Assembly: GCA_949825025.1 (NCBI GenBank)
Contig: OX463784.1
Coordinates: 17,116,124-17,180,123 of the forward strand
DNA length: 64,000 nucleotides
Source: Siphlonurus alternatus
Taxonomy: Eukaryota; Arthropoda; Insecta; Ephemeroptera; Siphlonuridae
Reading direction: 5' to 3'
The notes under the pieces are model-generated. The model did no database searches and was not told the DNA's origin. It worked only from the letters and a program-made list of their open reading frames with translations. The translations under genes were made by a program, and so were the position numbers. Below, in pieces: positions 1-12,011 of this stretch. Positions within the stretch are counted from its first letter, which is position 1. The number at the start of each line of letters is the position of its first letter.

Positions 1-333
1 CCATAATAAAACAGTAAAAAAAATCTCAATGCAAACCATTCCATCTAAAAACTATTAAATACTAAATAGTACTTTGTTAATTAAAATAATAAGTCTGCTA
101 CTTATTTAAATTATTTTTAATTCTACATGCATGGAGATACACGCAAAAAAATCCACGTCTTATTAGACTTCAGCATTCACTTGGACGTTTTACAAAACTT
201 TTTAAATACATGTTATTCTGAAAGATAGATAGATAGGTTTATAGGTGATTGATGTATTGATGTAATCATGCAGTTAAGCTTTTACCTTTTACCTATACTG
301 ATGACCCCTGATTTCCTATATATACGATGGATT

Positions 334-337
<4 letters not shown>

Positions 338-426
<89 letters not shown>

Positions 427-445
427 CGCTCGCTCGCTCGCTCTT
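338..445. repeat. (CT)n microsatellite ending in (CTCG)n
   Basis: About 85 bases of pure CT dinucleotide followed by five to six CTCG units. Open frames through it (Leu-Ser or Arg-Glu repeats) are artefacts. Confidence 0.97.
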
Positions 446-2275
446 TCTGGTGTACACTTTTTTAAACATAATATAATTTTTTTCAAATGTTACTAAAAAA
501 AAGTCCAAATCACGAAATTTTTTCTGACTAAAATAAAACTTCACTTACAACAACTAAAACAAACTTTTGCATGTTCGAAGAGGGTTATGTATTTTGAAAC
601 CCTTCTTATAAAGTTTTCCAAGTCAAATTTCCTTTGAAAATGTCTATCAAAAGTTTGCAGGCAACTTCCGGAGTGAAGTACTGCGCATGTATCTCAGTTA
701 ACATGCTGTACTATAGTAAGTTCGCCCCCTAGTCTGGTTTACTCCATTCGATTAACATGGGGGAGGAGGAGTGTTGCTGCCCATACTACAGGCTAAGAAA
801 CGTGATATGTTTTCTGAATTACTGCAGTAGCAACTCTCTCGTTCAATACAAAAGAAAATGTCTTAAGGATTACACTGAAAAAAAAAATTTTTTTGTTTTT
901 TTTTTTTCAAATTTAAAATTGTTTGTTTGTTTCTTTGTTATCTCTTTCATGGGCAATAGATTATGCCATATATTATATAATTTAATATACAATGTTATTA
1001 TATATTTTTTGCTTTAAAAAATAATATAAGCTGTGTATATATTATATTTATATAGTTTAAACAAAGTGTAAAACAAAGTCAATAAAATTGCAATCTTCTA
1101 GTCGTCTTCAATCCATTGGGGCAGAGCAAATTGCATTTTTATCGACTAGTTGGAGACTAGAATATGTCATATGGAATAAACAGGTAACTGTGATACTTGA
1201 AAAATATATTAAGTTACAGGTTCAAGTTTCCGTGTCTAGTTTAGAAGGTCATAAGTTCAAATCCCGTATGTCACTTTAAACTTTTTATTGCTATGAAAGA
1301 AACTAATAAATCGATATATTAATGATATCTGATTCTAAAATTTCTGACAGAAGATTCTATGGCTTTCGTATAATTAAAGCCATCCCGAACGCATTTATTT
1401 TTAAAGTGTTTAATAATGCAATACATAAGACTAAGTTATCTAATTTTTGTGGACGACCATTTTATCTGAGAGTTCCACGTTCCTTCAGTAAAAATAACAA
1501 ATCACGAAGATCTCATATCTCTATACAATATTAAAAAATAGTCTCTAAAATAACATCAATATGGTAAAGCTCGATGTCACATTAATTAAAGACCAATTTA
1601 TCTCAACTTTATTTGGGTCCTGTTACGAAATTGGTATATGACATTGCAGAAATGCATACACAAAATATACTGTACAGTATATCAAAGAAATAAAACATAT
1701 ACACTCCATTTGAATATAAATGTACGATCCGATTATACATTAACATAACCAAATCAGACATTTTTATTTTAATGTAGTGTACAAGACAAAGTATTATCAT
1801 ATTTAACTTTTAATCAAGGTTGTTATCTGTAAAAAATCAAGTTTTAGCAACAAAATAATTTTCTTATATAAATACTATAAAGTATATTATGATAAATAAA
1901 TAATAAAAATATATGGTAATATTTACTTGAGTTAAACTTTATTAAGAAAATTTCAAAGAAAATTTGTAGATACAGTTTGTGTTAATTAAACTTTCGTTCT
2001 TTTGTTTATAAACAACTTTCCCTTGGGGGCTTCTAAAGCTTATTCTTGTAAAAGACAATAAACTTTATACTAATTTTGTAAAGATAATGCTTTAAAATTA
2101 TGCAGTCAAGTATTATACTAATTATATATTATAATATAAATTTAATTCTATTTTAAAAAGTGTGTTTATAATTTATTATAAATTATCTCTAATGACAAAA
2201 TTCTATATGACTATATAGATGTAATTTTTTTTTTTTTTTTATAACTGAAATTAAAAATTACATGCTTTTACAATA
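446..2275. other. AT-rich intergenic stretch, nothing recognised
   Basis: No gene, long inverted repeat or RNA gene was recognised. A slightly GC-richer patch at 655-800 has no coding or repeat assignment. Confidence 0.5.
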
Positions 2276-2513
2276 TAAAAGCGGATCCACATGCAACGGC
2301 GTTGCGACGCGATTTTGACGTAGAAGCTGTGAAATCCTATCTATATTATGCGGTGAGCGAATTCGCCAGATTGCGGTGGCGAATATCACGCTAATTATCG
2401 ATGCTCGATCTTTTTTAATTGCCAAAAATGGCCACCAATGGATGTTACAGGAAGTGCGCATTATTCGCTTCGCATCGCATGATAAAAATCGCCACATTTG
2501 TGAATCTGCCTTA
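2276..2513 (+). mobile_element. MITE family G, copy 1
   Basis: About 240 bp with imperfect terminal inverted repeats (AAAGCGGATCCACATG left, reverse complement of GTGAATCTGCCTT right). The inner core (GCGACGCGATTTTGACGTA, GTGAAATCCTAT, GGCCACCAATGGATGTTACAG) recurs at five other sites in this window. The open frames across it are non-coding by-products. Confidence 0.8.
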
Positions 2514-2863
2514 AATGCTCGGAGAGTAGAAAATATTAAAATAATTTTCATTTTAGCCACCTGCTCGGTTTGATGCATAATGTATCATGCAGTAGTGTAG
2601 TAAGAAATTTCCATCAAAAATTTTTTTCTTACCATAATGTGGGATGGACTCGCCCTATGTATTTTCCCTAAAGGTGCATGGGGGGGAGGGCCTTGTCTAC
2701 GCTAAAGCATACAGATATAAAAGTTTTAAAGACTACAAAATTTTATATTCTGAGCACAAATGGACAATCTGCATGCAATATTTATATGGATTTTTTTTTT
2801 CTGACATCAAGAGTTATATTTTTATAGCACTGAAATCTGATAGCACGTATCAACTCTGTAGCG

Positions 2864-3110
2864 ACCTGCATACTTTTTTTTTTTTTTTCATATTTGGAGA
2901 GAACTTTAAGTTACGTATTATATTGTCACTTTTGAAAAAATGTTTTTTTTTTTTTTTTTAATCCACTTAATTTATTAGTGGATAAAAAAAAACATTTTTT
3001 CAAAAGTGACAATACTTAACTCAACTACCCAATCTTGCTGCAAAACGCTGCGCCGTTATGGTCATGCATTGCTTTTCCCTGAGTGTTTGTATGTTAGTTA
3101 AAGTTAAAAT
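2864..3110 (+). mobile_element. MITE superfamily T, subfamily C, copy 1 (diverged)
   Basis: Begins GACCTGCATACTTTTTTT and continues CATATTTGGAGAGAACTTTAAGTTACGTAT, as in the copy at 43,002. It contains a perfect 24-base inverted repeat around 2,921-3,014 (TTGTCACTTTTGAAAAAATG and its complement) with a T-run/A-run stem, then the core TGCAAAACGCTGCGCCGTTATGG, equivalent to the CRE-bearing core of other copies. Confidence 0.6.
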
Positions 3111-3427
3111 ACTTGCATAACTACGACGTCAAAGCATTTTTAGGGTGTTGGATGATTCAAATTTTGAAATTTTTTGAAAAATAAGTCGAAATCCAAGCTA
3201 TATAAAATATGAAAAACAAAAATCCTTCCACTTTGTTTTTATTTTTTAATAGGTTCTCTGATTTTACAACATTTTTTGTAAAAATAATATAGAATTTATT
3301 ACATTTTGCTTTTTAGATAAAGAAAAATAAATACATGCATTTTTTTATTATTTGGAAATTTGTCAAGTTTTTATAATCGATGCAAGTTAATCATTAACAA
3401 CTTTCATAATATTTTTTAAATTACATG

Positions 3428-3641
3428 TAAAGGCGGATTCAGATGGCGACAACGGCGATGCGACGCGATTTTGACGTAAAAGCTGTGAAATCCTATGCGG
3501 CGGCGAATTCACCGGGAATCGCGTTAATTACGATGCTCTTTTTCTTTTAATCGCCAAATATGGCCGCCAATGGATGTTACAGCAAGTGCGCATTATTCAC
3601 GTCGCGTCGCATGATAAAAATCGCCATGTGAATCTACTTTA
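3428..3641 (+). mobile_element. MITE family G, copy 2
   Basis: Starts TAAAGGCGGATTCAGATGGCG and ends CGCCATGTGAATCTACTTTA. The internal sequence is highly similar to the copies at 10,587 and 35,215. Confidence 0.85.
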
Positions 3642-3911
3642 AGAAACTCCCTCTTCAGCGTTTTCTTCTAATTCTTTAACTACTTTATGAAGAACATTAT
3701 AATTTACAAGCATTTGAATATCACCTCGGGAAGCATGATGAAAGTAACCTTACAATGTTCCTCTCGACTGTTTGTTCGACTTTGTCGTATGAGTTCAATT
3801 GACTCGAAGTTATGTTGAACTTTTTGGGGATGGTTGGATGCTTTTCTAACCTCTTCTAATATTGCATGTCCTCTCTTGAAGAAAAAAAAGACAGATGTAA
3901 CTTTCTAGTTG

Positions 3912-4145
3912 TACAGTTTTAGTCAGTAAAACTGGAACAAGTCGCATGCTGGAGTGTCGAAATGAGCTCACTTGGCTGATTTGGCAACACCGTCGGAGTT
4001 CAGGTGAGGTGTCTCACTGCCTCAGAGTATAGAAGGTCATAATAATAGACAATGTTGCCAGTTTAGTACTACGAGAGTGAACTGATGGTGCTCAATTCAA
4101 CATTGCAGTATGCGACATGTTCCATTTTTATTGTCCAAGATTGTA
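3912..4145. mobile_element. Tc1/mariner-like MITE (family D), copy 1
   Basis: Arms TACAGTTTTAGTCAGTAAAA and the complement of TTTTTATTGTCCAAGATTGTA, followed by GGAACAAGTCGCATGCTG on the left and CAGTATGCGACATGTTCC on the right. TA at both ends and the CAGT start resemble Tc1/mariner. About 235 bp, no transposase. This is the uninterrupted version of the 16,282 copy. Confidence 0.7.
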
Positions 4146-5553
4146 CATTTAACAAATATTTTTCATGTACCTCGTAATATAACTTCAAAGTTCTGTCATG
4201 ATTAATTAATTAAAACGTTTCATCAAAAAAATAAAAAAGTCATAAGTTAACCTTTATAATACTATCGATTGCTATTATAAGCAATGGGACTAGAGACCAA
4301 GGTAGAGCTTGCCATAATCCTTACTACTACCATAGAGAATACCTGTGTGGAGATTAAAGGCATACAAATAGTCAAAAAGTTCATGTGTTTTTATGGAACC
4401 AACTTTGTAGACGCTTTTAGTAGCATTAAAATTTTATCCCATAGATATAGTATATGTGTGAAAAAGAAGAGTGCTTTGCATTCATTTGTATCATTTTCAA
4501 AGACTTTATTATTAAGAGTATTTTATCATATATATGCCATGGTAATGGAGAACTCTTATTATAGTATTATTTTGCAAATGGAAATGGAAATCTCTATGCC
4601 TATATAGTATAAAATAAAAATTAGATCAGATCAATACAATTAATATTTTAATAATGTATGATGTCACTCGTACAATATAATAATTATTTATATCGCTGTG
4701 CATTAGTGAGTGTAATATTTTTATAGTGCTTTTTATATGAAGTAAATTTAATTTTAATTCAGAAAAATTAATATAAATCAAATTAATATGATGAATTCTA
4801 TTTAGTGTTTCATTCAAAACTCCCATATTGATCTCCATGAATATTTTTTTACATATAATATTATATATTAAATTTGTGTAACACACATATTCTAACAATA
4901 TTTTTTTTATTATTGTTATTTTACATACATGTGCTTGAAGCTCGAGACAGAGTAATAGGTAAGGATAAGGTTATAGGGAAAGGAAGATCTTATTATATAC
5001 CCTAATATGAAACAACTTGTACTTTATATATTAATGTAATTTTTGTTTTAAATTTATGCTAATTTCATGGTTGATTTCAGTAAAAGATAAACCAAGTTAA
5101 AATTATTTTATTCACATGTAATTCTCGTTCCATGAATTATATGTCATGTAAGTTATAATTTGGAATCATCAGATCTCTTATAGAAACATGAGAAACGTTC
5201 TCGTTAGTGTGTAATTGCAAGCATGCAAGCGTGATCAAATTTAGGGTTGTGAGGGGGTAAAGGAAGTTCCCCCAGTACACGAGAGTCAGTAGATCTCTTG
5301 GACGTTAATTAGAATTACTGGCTAAATCTCCCAAATGATGTTTTGCTCTTACGAAGTCACATTATGGAATATTTTTAAAATTCAAATCTCATGCTACGTT
5401 TATTTTCCCTACTGACATAGAGAGAGGCAATAAAGTAAAATCTTATTTTAAGGCAAAAATTACTAATAGATTTCAAAGGTTTTTACATTATCTATAATAA
5501 TGATTAAATATTTTATCTCCTCTTACGCGTGAAGAAATATATTTAAAACTAAT
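4146..5553. other. AT-rich intergenic stretch, nothing recognised
   Basis: Open frames at 4,284-4,607 (+) and 4,626-4,898 (-) show AT-driven composition and no recognisable domain; I do not call them genes. Confidence 0.5.
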
Positions 5554-5946
5554 TTAAGGTAGAGATAACGTCGAACAGCTGTTCGACGTAATCCCCTTTG
5601 ATTAACATGTAAACCTTAGCAAATTGACAAAAATTCTGAAATTTTTTTGAGAGGCAGATATTAGTGCCTAAAAGCCATAGTAAAAGTTTCAAAAACATTT
5701 AACGAGACGATTTTTTTAAATTAATTTTTTAGTTTGGCTCTCCATGGGAAAGCCCTATGCTGAAAATTAAAAAAATTAATTAAAAAAAATCGGCTCGTTA
5801 AATTGTTTTGAAATTTTTTCTATGGCTTTTAGGCACTAATATCTGCCTCTCAAAAAAATTTCTGAATTTTTGTCAATTTGCCAAGGTTTACATGTTAATC
5901 AAAGGGGATTACGTCGATCAGCTGTTCGGCATTATCTCTACCTTAA
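5554..5946. mobile_element. TTAA-bounded foldback element (family E), copy 1
   Basis: Nearly the whole 393 bp is one imperfect palindrome. TTAAGGTAGAGATAACGTCG at the left is mirrored by the right end (ATTATCTCTACCTTAA), and both arms contain GATTAACATGTAAACCTTAG. The centre is TTGGCTCTCCATGGGAAAGC. The inner arm is shared with the element at 46,405. Flanking TTAA is compatible with a piggyBac-type target. Confidence 0.8.
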
Positions 5947-6124
5947 GAACAAATGTTGTACTCAGCTGTGTGGCAGTTTGATATGTAGATCAGTTTTAAA
6001 TCCAAAATAGGAAAGGTTTGAATCAATTTAAGAACACTTGTATTCAAATTTCGAAAAAAAAAAAAAAAAAGACACTTTAAGAGTTGACCTTGAGAACACA
6101 CGATTTGTGACGAAAACGGACAAC

Positions 6125-6425
6125 ATGAAAATTTTTTTTGAACATTTATTAGATAAGAACTCAAGTGATGTATTGTTGAAGATTTTTCAAAACCAAGTTA
6201 AAATTAATTAAATTTTTTTTAAAAAACCCTTTAACAAACTTAAAATTAAGCTACAAAACGCTGTGACGTCATAGTCATGCAAATATTTAACTCGCAAGTA
6301 TATGGAAATTAAGACGTTACATGACTATGACGTCACAGTGTCTTTCCTCTCGATTTTGAGGGTTCGACTGATAATACATAAATCGAGGTCCTCTATCAAA
6401 ATATGCAATAAAAAATGTCACACAG
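6125..6425. mobile_element. MITE superfamily T, subfamily C, copy 2
   Basis: The right arm GAGGTCCTCTATCAAAATATG then CAATAAAAAATGTC mirrors a diverged left arm (ATGAAAATTTTTTTTGAAC, AACTCAAGTGATGTATTG). The centre is a strong palindrome in which both arms carry GACTATGACGTCACAG or its complement, i.e. two CRE octamers at 6,264 and 6,328. Confidence 0.7.
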
Positions 6426-6802
6426 ATCGATTATTGTACAGTATATGTTTCTTTTGTCAAATTCAGTATTAAAAATCATATTTTATTCCACTTATGTAAA
6501 ATTAAGTTACATCCCAAATAGAAACTGTTTTTAGTGTGGACAGAATCGATAAGGTGCAGAAACTTTTGCCAGGTAATGTACACCGATAGTCAATAAAGTT
6601 GTCAGGTCTGCGCCTGCAATTAGGCAGAAACTTTTTAAGCAAACTCAATGTGAGGTAATACTTAGAGGGTGACGTGACCGGCATTTGATGTCATCATTTC
6701 GTACGTTAAGAGCCTGATCACCGGGTCTGAATTAATTAGAAAAATTGATCACTTTATTTTATGTGTTGATATTGCGTGGAAATATAATTAAAGAGAGTAT
6801 GG

Positions 6803-7130
6803 GAGGTGTGGCGCAGTGCGTTTGACCTGATCTCATCAGATCACAGAAGTCAAGCAATGCCAAACGTTGGTTAGTACTTGGATGGGTGACCATTTTCAAC
6901 CAAAACCACGTTTCCCACCCACAGGGGCTTTTTCACCATGTGGTTCCCCTGGCTTTGGACCATTGCATTTCATGTCATTGACAAAAGCTGTAGCGTCCAT
7001 CCTTTCCACGATTCCCTCAGTCGCATGCAGGCAAATGTTGGGATGAACCGCAAGGTCGTGGCCGCCCCCGTTCCCGAGAGCCCGCGAAACACTCAAGTTA
7101 GAGTTTCGAAAGGTTCGGGGTTTCAAACTT
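6803..7130 (+). mobile_element. 5S-rRNA-derived SINE
   Basis: The first 100 bases resemble the 3' two thirds of animal 5S rRNA: CTGATCTCATCAGATCACAG, AGTCAAGCAATGCC (box A position) and GGTTAGTACTTGGATGGGTG (box C). A 5S-unrelated body follows (about 6,905-7,130). The 5S 5' end is missing or diverged and the 3' part of the rRNA is absent, so this is a Pol III retroposon, not an rRNA gene. Confidence 0.8.
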
Positions 7131-8030
7131 AGTGAGTAATTTAGTAAGTAGAAGTACCCAATTGTGGTTTGATTTAAAAAAATATAATATAAATTATTAA
7201 AGTGAGTAGAATCGTTGAGATATTATACTTGATGTTGTATGTAAGTTTATGTTATATGTTTTGCAACATATAGAACGAAAAAAATAAAACACTTTATAAT
7301 GATAAATTTAATAGCATATAATGATTATGGCAGTAATTGTATAGAAATATATATATGCTTATAATTATATTTTTTGGTTGTTTTTAATAATAATATACAT
7401 AATTTTTATTTTTAATTAATATTGCATTAAGTTAAAACAATTTGAATATTCGATAACTAGAAACTGTAATCAAAAACAATAAAAAAATAATACACTTTTA
7501 ATTTATTTTCGAGCAAGAATTCAACAAAAATTAAATTTGTCATTTTAATAGTTGGTGAAACTTTTTAGTTTCATATAGTGCAATTAATTGTATTAGACTA
7601 TTATGTTAAATTCATGAATTTTGTTTAGAGAATATTAATTTAATGTCATTGATGTCATTGTCTCAACTCGTTGACACATTTAAATTAAAATTAACAAGAA
7701 TCAATAGTAATATTGCTGTTTATTCTTAAAGTTAGGATTTAGAAATATAAATTTCTATTAGTTACAATCCTTTTCATATATAATAAGATATTTAAGAATA
7801 TAAGATTGTCACCCTTACTACTATTTCCAATTACAGTCAACAGTTTCAACGTATTGTCAGATACATTTCAATTAAAATCAACAACGCTAGCAACGTTAAA
7901 ATATTACATTCACTACACGTTCTTAATTCTCTCTTATAAAAACATAGATGAATATTTTTGTCTTGGACTGTACACACATACAACAACATCGTAAATCTGT
8001 TGTTAGTACAAATAACGTCGTACAGTCTGG
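7131..8030. other. AT-rich stretch, nothing recognised
   Basis: Only low-complexity AT-rich sequence. Open frames near 7,806-8,034 are on both strands and have no recognisable features. Confidence 0.5.
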
Positions 8031-8215
8031 CCACTAATTGCGCCTCCTGCGTAGTGGAAGCCGTGAAGCATCCTCCTCTTTTTCTCTACACCCACGCGTA
8101 CTGCGGATATCATCAGGTGGCTGCTGCAGACGCTTGCAGCATCCGAGACGGGAGCAAAAAGCTTCTTCCGACCACCAAATTGGGAAAAAGAAAGAAAGAC
8201 GATTTTCTAATAACA
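8031..8215. other. GC-richer island of unknown nature
   Basis: About 180 bases with clearly higher GC than the surroundings, preceded on the plus strand by an acceptor-like TCGTACAG and containing CATCAGGTGGC, a donor-like site. All six frames are short. Could be a non-coding exon or an old repeat; no family recognised. Confidence 0.35.
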
Positions 8216-10240
8216 ATGTTTGTTTATTTATAAAAGTGTTGTTTAAAAAGTCATTAAATATATTTTTAAAGGTTTATCATTATCGATGGGTGGATGAAAA
8301 GGGGGTACAAAAATGTCAAAAATTAATACGTCAATTAAGGTTTGTGGGATATTGAACACATTTTTTTATGAATAAAGTTGGTATAGTAATAATAATTTTA
8401 CACGATATTTATCATAATTGAATTAAATTTAAATATGATCAATTTAATCACGAAAAAATTGGAAATTATACTGCATTTATATTTAATTATTTGAAACTAT
8501 AGGTATATCTAAAAATACATATTTTTTTAAAATGGAGATTGATCAAAAATATTGAACATCACATTGCATGTTAGAGCAATTAAATTAAAATTAAAGCTAA
8601 AATAATTGTCCAATTTTCTATTGAATTTTTTTAAATTTTGTGAGGTAATAATTTATTTTAGTGTATAAATAACTCCATTAATTTATAATGTAGATAGTTG
8701 CATTTTACATACACTGTTAGTGTGTACATAAGCTGTTATTGTTTATAACAAGATAAAATCTCAGCACGTCAACTCGATGATTCAAAACTATTGTAAACCG
8801 TTATCTTTGTACGCGACAACCATACTACTTATTGGATATTGGATATCGATGATGTTTTGTACGACCAAATCAGATTGTTAAATGTTTTCAATGCTCAAGT
8901 TATAATCAAATGACGCGTTCAATTCAATTTAATTCATGTGTTTATAGGATATTTCATTAGTGTTGATGTTATAATTTAAGTGTAATTAGTTTTTATCGAT
9001 TTTATTTACAATTTATGGCTTATGAAATTGCACCTTTACAGTATATTTTTACAGTATACGGTTTATTTATTGTTATCAAAAATAAATAATTCCATTTCAA
9101 TACTATATTTCATATTTAGTAAAGAAGCTAGCTATATAATAATACAATCCTAAACATTTACAATTTTTTACAGATTCGAAAATATTAATGAACTTATAGT
9201 AGGTTGTTTTCAAGTAACAATTTTGTATATAAGTGTGTTTAAAAATATAAAAATATATAGTGTTCGTGGTGGAGTTTTAGTTTTCTTTCGCCATTTATTA
9301 AAAATTCATTACAAATTATAATATTAAAAATATGTATAAGGTCTTTTAAAAATTGTTTATTAAAAACAAAATATTCTGCATAGTTTAATATAAAAAATGT
9401 AATTAAGACAACACAAGTTTCGCGTAATGAGGACGGCAAGCAAATAAAATCAATATTCTGGCAGTTTAATAATGTCGGTATTTTTTGTGCTATTTTTTTT
9501 AACGCATCATAAAAAGTTTATCAAATGTGACGCTCTGTTATAAAGGAAAAAAATGCGAGCATTCAAACCATCACATCTGTGATAATAACATGACAGTTTT
9601 ATCACAGTCTTCATGGATGTTTCAAATTTATTTACATAACTTTTAGAATATTTCAATAAGCAAAACAAAGAAATTTTAATAATGTTATTTTCAATCACAT
9701 TTTTAAGTAAAATGATTGGTAGGTTCTTCCAAAGCTCTTTGTATTTATGTTAGTTTTGCTTCATAATATTGTCTAGTTCGAGCATGTCCTAATATTTATG
9801 ATAACATAACCATATATAGTTAAATATCCACATCACAAACTTGAAATAAAAAAAATTGCTAGTACAACACCGCCATCTTTTTTTAAACCCCTGTAAGTTA
9901 TGCAACTTTTTAAACAAATGTGTAATGTGGGTTGCTACACCGCAGGGGCGCTCTGATCAACGAGTTCACCTGTAAAATCATTTAAAAACATGTCAAAAAA
10001 TTTAAAATTTGTTAATGATGAAACTATTAAAAGTGTTTATAAATTTGGCAATACTTGTGTGACTCGTTCTCGTAGGAAAAATTTTGAATCAAGAAAAAGA
10101 CTGAACTGTGGACATTTGAATATTTTATCTGACTAACTAATTACTTAAAAAATGCAATTTAAATAACATGTTCGTCAAAATGCTCTAATTAATATAATTG
10201 TGTTTAATTCTAATTTTTTTTTTTAACCTTTTTGGTAGAT
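8216..10240. other. AT-rich stretch, nothing recognised
   Basis: No gene or repeat family recognised apart from mononucleotide runs. Confidence 0.5.
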
Positions 10241-10349
10241 AACGGTAAAAGCCTGCTGGCTAACCTTAAATTGTGTTATGTTCATGTACTTTATGTATCA
10301 TGTAATGAGATGAAATAAAACCTATCTTGAATCTTGAATCTTGAATCAA
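10241..10349 (+). mobile_element. LINE 3' end
   Basis: GTAATGAGATGAAATAAAAC is followed by three tandem TCTTGAA units, the simple-repeat tail typical of CR1/Jockey-like non-LTR retrotransposon 3' ends. No coding part remains. Confidence 0.5.
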
Positions 10350-10467
10350 CCCAATTCAAACAAAAACTTCAAACTCAAACATACTAGCTGTATTTGTAAA
10401 CATATAAAAACATGACCGAATCTGACATAAATAGATGACTACATAAATGATTTCTCTAGGAAGTGGG

Positions 10468-10586
10468 AAGGTGGGTTTTCATGAGCAATTTCCAGCCTGC
10501 GACGCGACGCGAATAATGCGCACTTGCTGTAATATCCATTGGCGGCCATATTGGGCGATTAAAAGAAAAAGAAAGAAAAAGAGCAA
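10468..10586 (-). mobile_element. MITE family G, inverted half-copy
   Basis: Reverse complement of the right half of the adjoining full copy (CATGAGCAATTTCCAGCCTG, CGACGCGAATAATGCGCAC, CCATTGGCGGCCATATTGGG). The two outer ends of 10,468-10,803 are therefore identical terminal sequences in opposite orientation. Confidence 0.8.
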
Positions 10587-10803
10587 AAAGGTGAATTTTC
10601 ATGAGTGACAAAAGCGATGCGGCGCGATTTGACGTAAACGCTGTGAAATCCTATATGCGGCGGCGAATTCGCCGGTAATCGCGTTAATTACGATGCTCTT
10701 TTTCTTTTAATCGCCCAATATGGCCGCCAATGGATGTTACAGCAAGTGCGCTTTATTTGCGTCGCGTCGCAGGCTGGAAATCGCTCATGAAAATCCAACT
10801 TTA
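10587..10803 (+). mobile_element. MITE family G, copy 3
   Basis: Full-length copy with variant ends: AAAGGTGAATTTTCATGAGT left and CTCATGAAAATCCAACTTTA right. The core is nearly identical to the copies at 3,428 and 35,215. Confidence 0.85.
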
Positions 10804-11868
10804 AAGGCTCGTGAATTTTGGCAGCAGTGAGCGGTACGTGAGGTAAAAATTTCTGAAATGTTCACTTTCTCGTACATGTAAAAGCTCATTTCAATAAGTG
10901 CTGCCTTAAGGGGGGCTTTTACCGTGAGCTTCAGTTACATGTCTGATAAATATGAACATTGCATGCAGTCTGCCTAATTTACTACTGGATTTAGATCCTT
11001 ATTCTTTGATATGGACATTTTGATGTAATCATGACATTATTTATATAATGCTATACCTTCTCAAAGTATCCTTAATCCTTACTTATTAAAATGTTATTTT
11101 TCAACCATTATTTTTGGCATTTTTTAAATTCCACAGCTGGGATTCGAACCCGAAACAATATTAGATGGTTTTCCTTTTTCTTTTTTCTCTCTTAATGCTA
11201 ATGTTTGGATAAAATTTCAAAGGGATGTTAGAAACTTTAACTTTTTTCTATCAAACACATTTTTTTTTTTTTTTTTTTTTTTGTAGCTTTTACATTAAAA
11301 AACTTAAACTTTCAACAATTTATAGATATAAATATTCTTCATTTCTAGGATTTTATTTTGGTGATATTTATTTTAATATCCTTTTTACAATAAAAATTAT
11401 GATTAAATTATTTTGAGTTATATTACAAAAACAGAGCACGTATTATATCAATATTATGATTAAAACTGATTCTACATCATTAAGTTTTCCGTTTTAAATA
11501 AATTGAATCTTTCTTTAATATTCCCTTCTTTTATCCCACAGTCTGAGTGATTTTCTAAGAACTGAAAATTTGTAATGCTTCTTTCTTATCTTACGACTTT
11601 GAATTATTTACTTTCGTCTTCAAGTTGTTGATAGAAAGACGTTGTTCTGAGAATCAAAAGCAATTAAAGCAATGTGGCTAAAGATAGAGATAGTAAAACG
11701 TAGAAAATGTGTTTCTATCGAATGTGTATGTCAGCTAAAAGATGATTTTAAAATGTTAATTTAATGTATTTTTTAATAAACTTAATTTATTGTGCTCTTC
11801 ATTTATTCTGAAATGAGGATATTAATTAAATATTCTCATCAAAGACAATCACAGGCATGTAAAGCTGG
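10804..11868. other. Intergenic, nothing firm
   Basis: A minus-strand B-box-like GGTTCGAATCC at 11,140-11,150 has no A-box partner and no cloverleaf. A long T-run lies at 11,262-11,282. Confidence 0.45.
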
Positions 11869-12011
11869 TATTACACGATACAATTTTTGTTGATTATTGA
11901 ATACAATTTTTCCTTACAAGAAAACTTAATCTCCATTTGTTTGTATGGAGAGGAAATTTTCTTGCAAGGAAAAATTGTATACAATAATCAGAAAAATTGT
12001 ATCGTGTAATA
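11869..12011. mobile_element. Short foldback MITE
   Basis: Inverted arms TATTACACGATACAATTTTT with GATTATTG and GAAAATTTTC-type inner arms, 143 bp, centred on CTCCATTTGTTTGTATGGAG. Confidence 0.75.

Noticed and set aside
268..544. Open frames of Leu-Ser or Arg-Glu repeats
   Set aside because: Translation of a CT/GA microsatellite; the same applies at 21,650-21,949 and 20,996-21,253.
2258..2578. 106-codon minus-strand frame
   Set aside because: Lies within MITE family G; its frame is not conserved among copies.
6820..6910. A 5S rRNA gene
   Set aside because: Only the middle and box C are kept and the 3' end is replaced by unrelated sequence; this is a SINE head.
6896..7132. Frames on both strands in a GC-richer patch
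   Set aside because: They lie in the body of the 5S-derived SINE.
11130..11170. tRNA gene on the minus strand
   Set aside because: A B-box-like word only; no A-box, acceptor stem or cloverleaf. The same applies at 1,240-1,270 (GTTCAAATCC).
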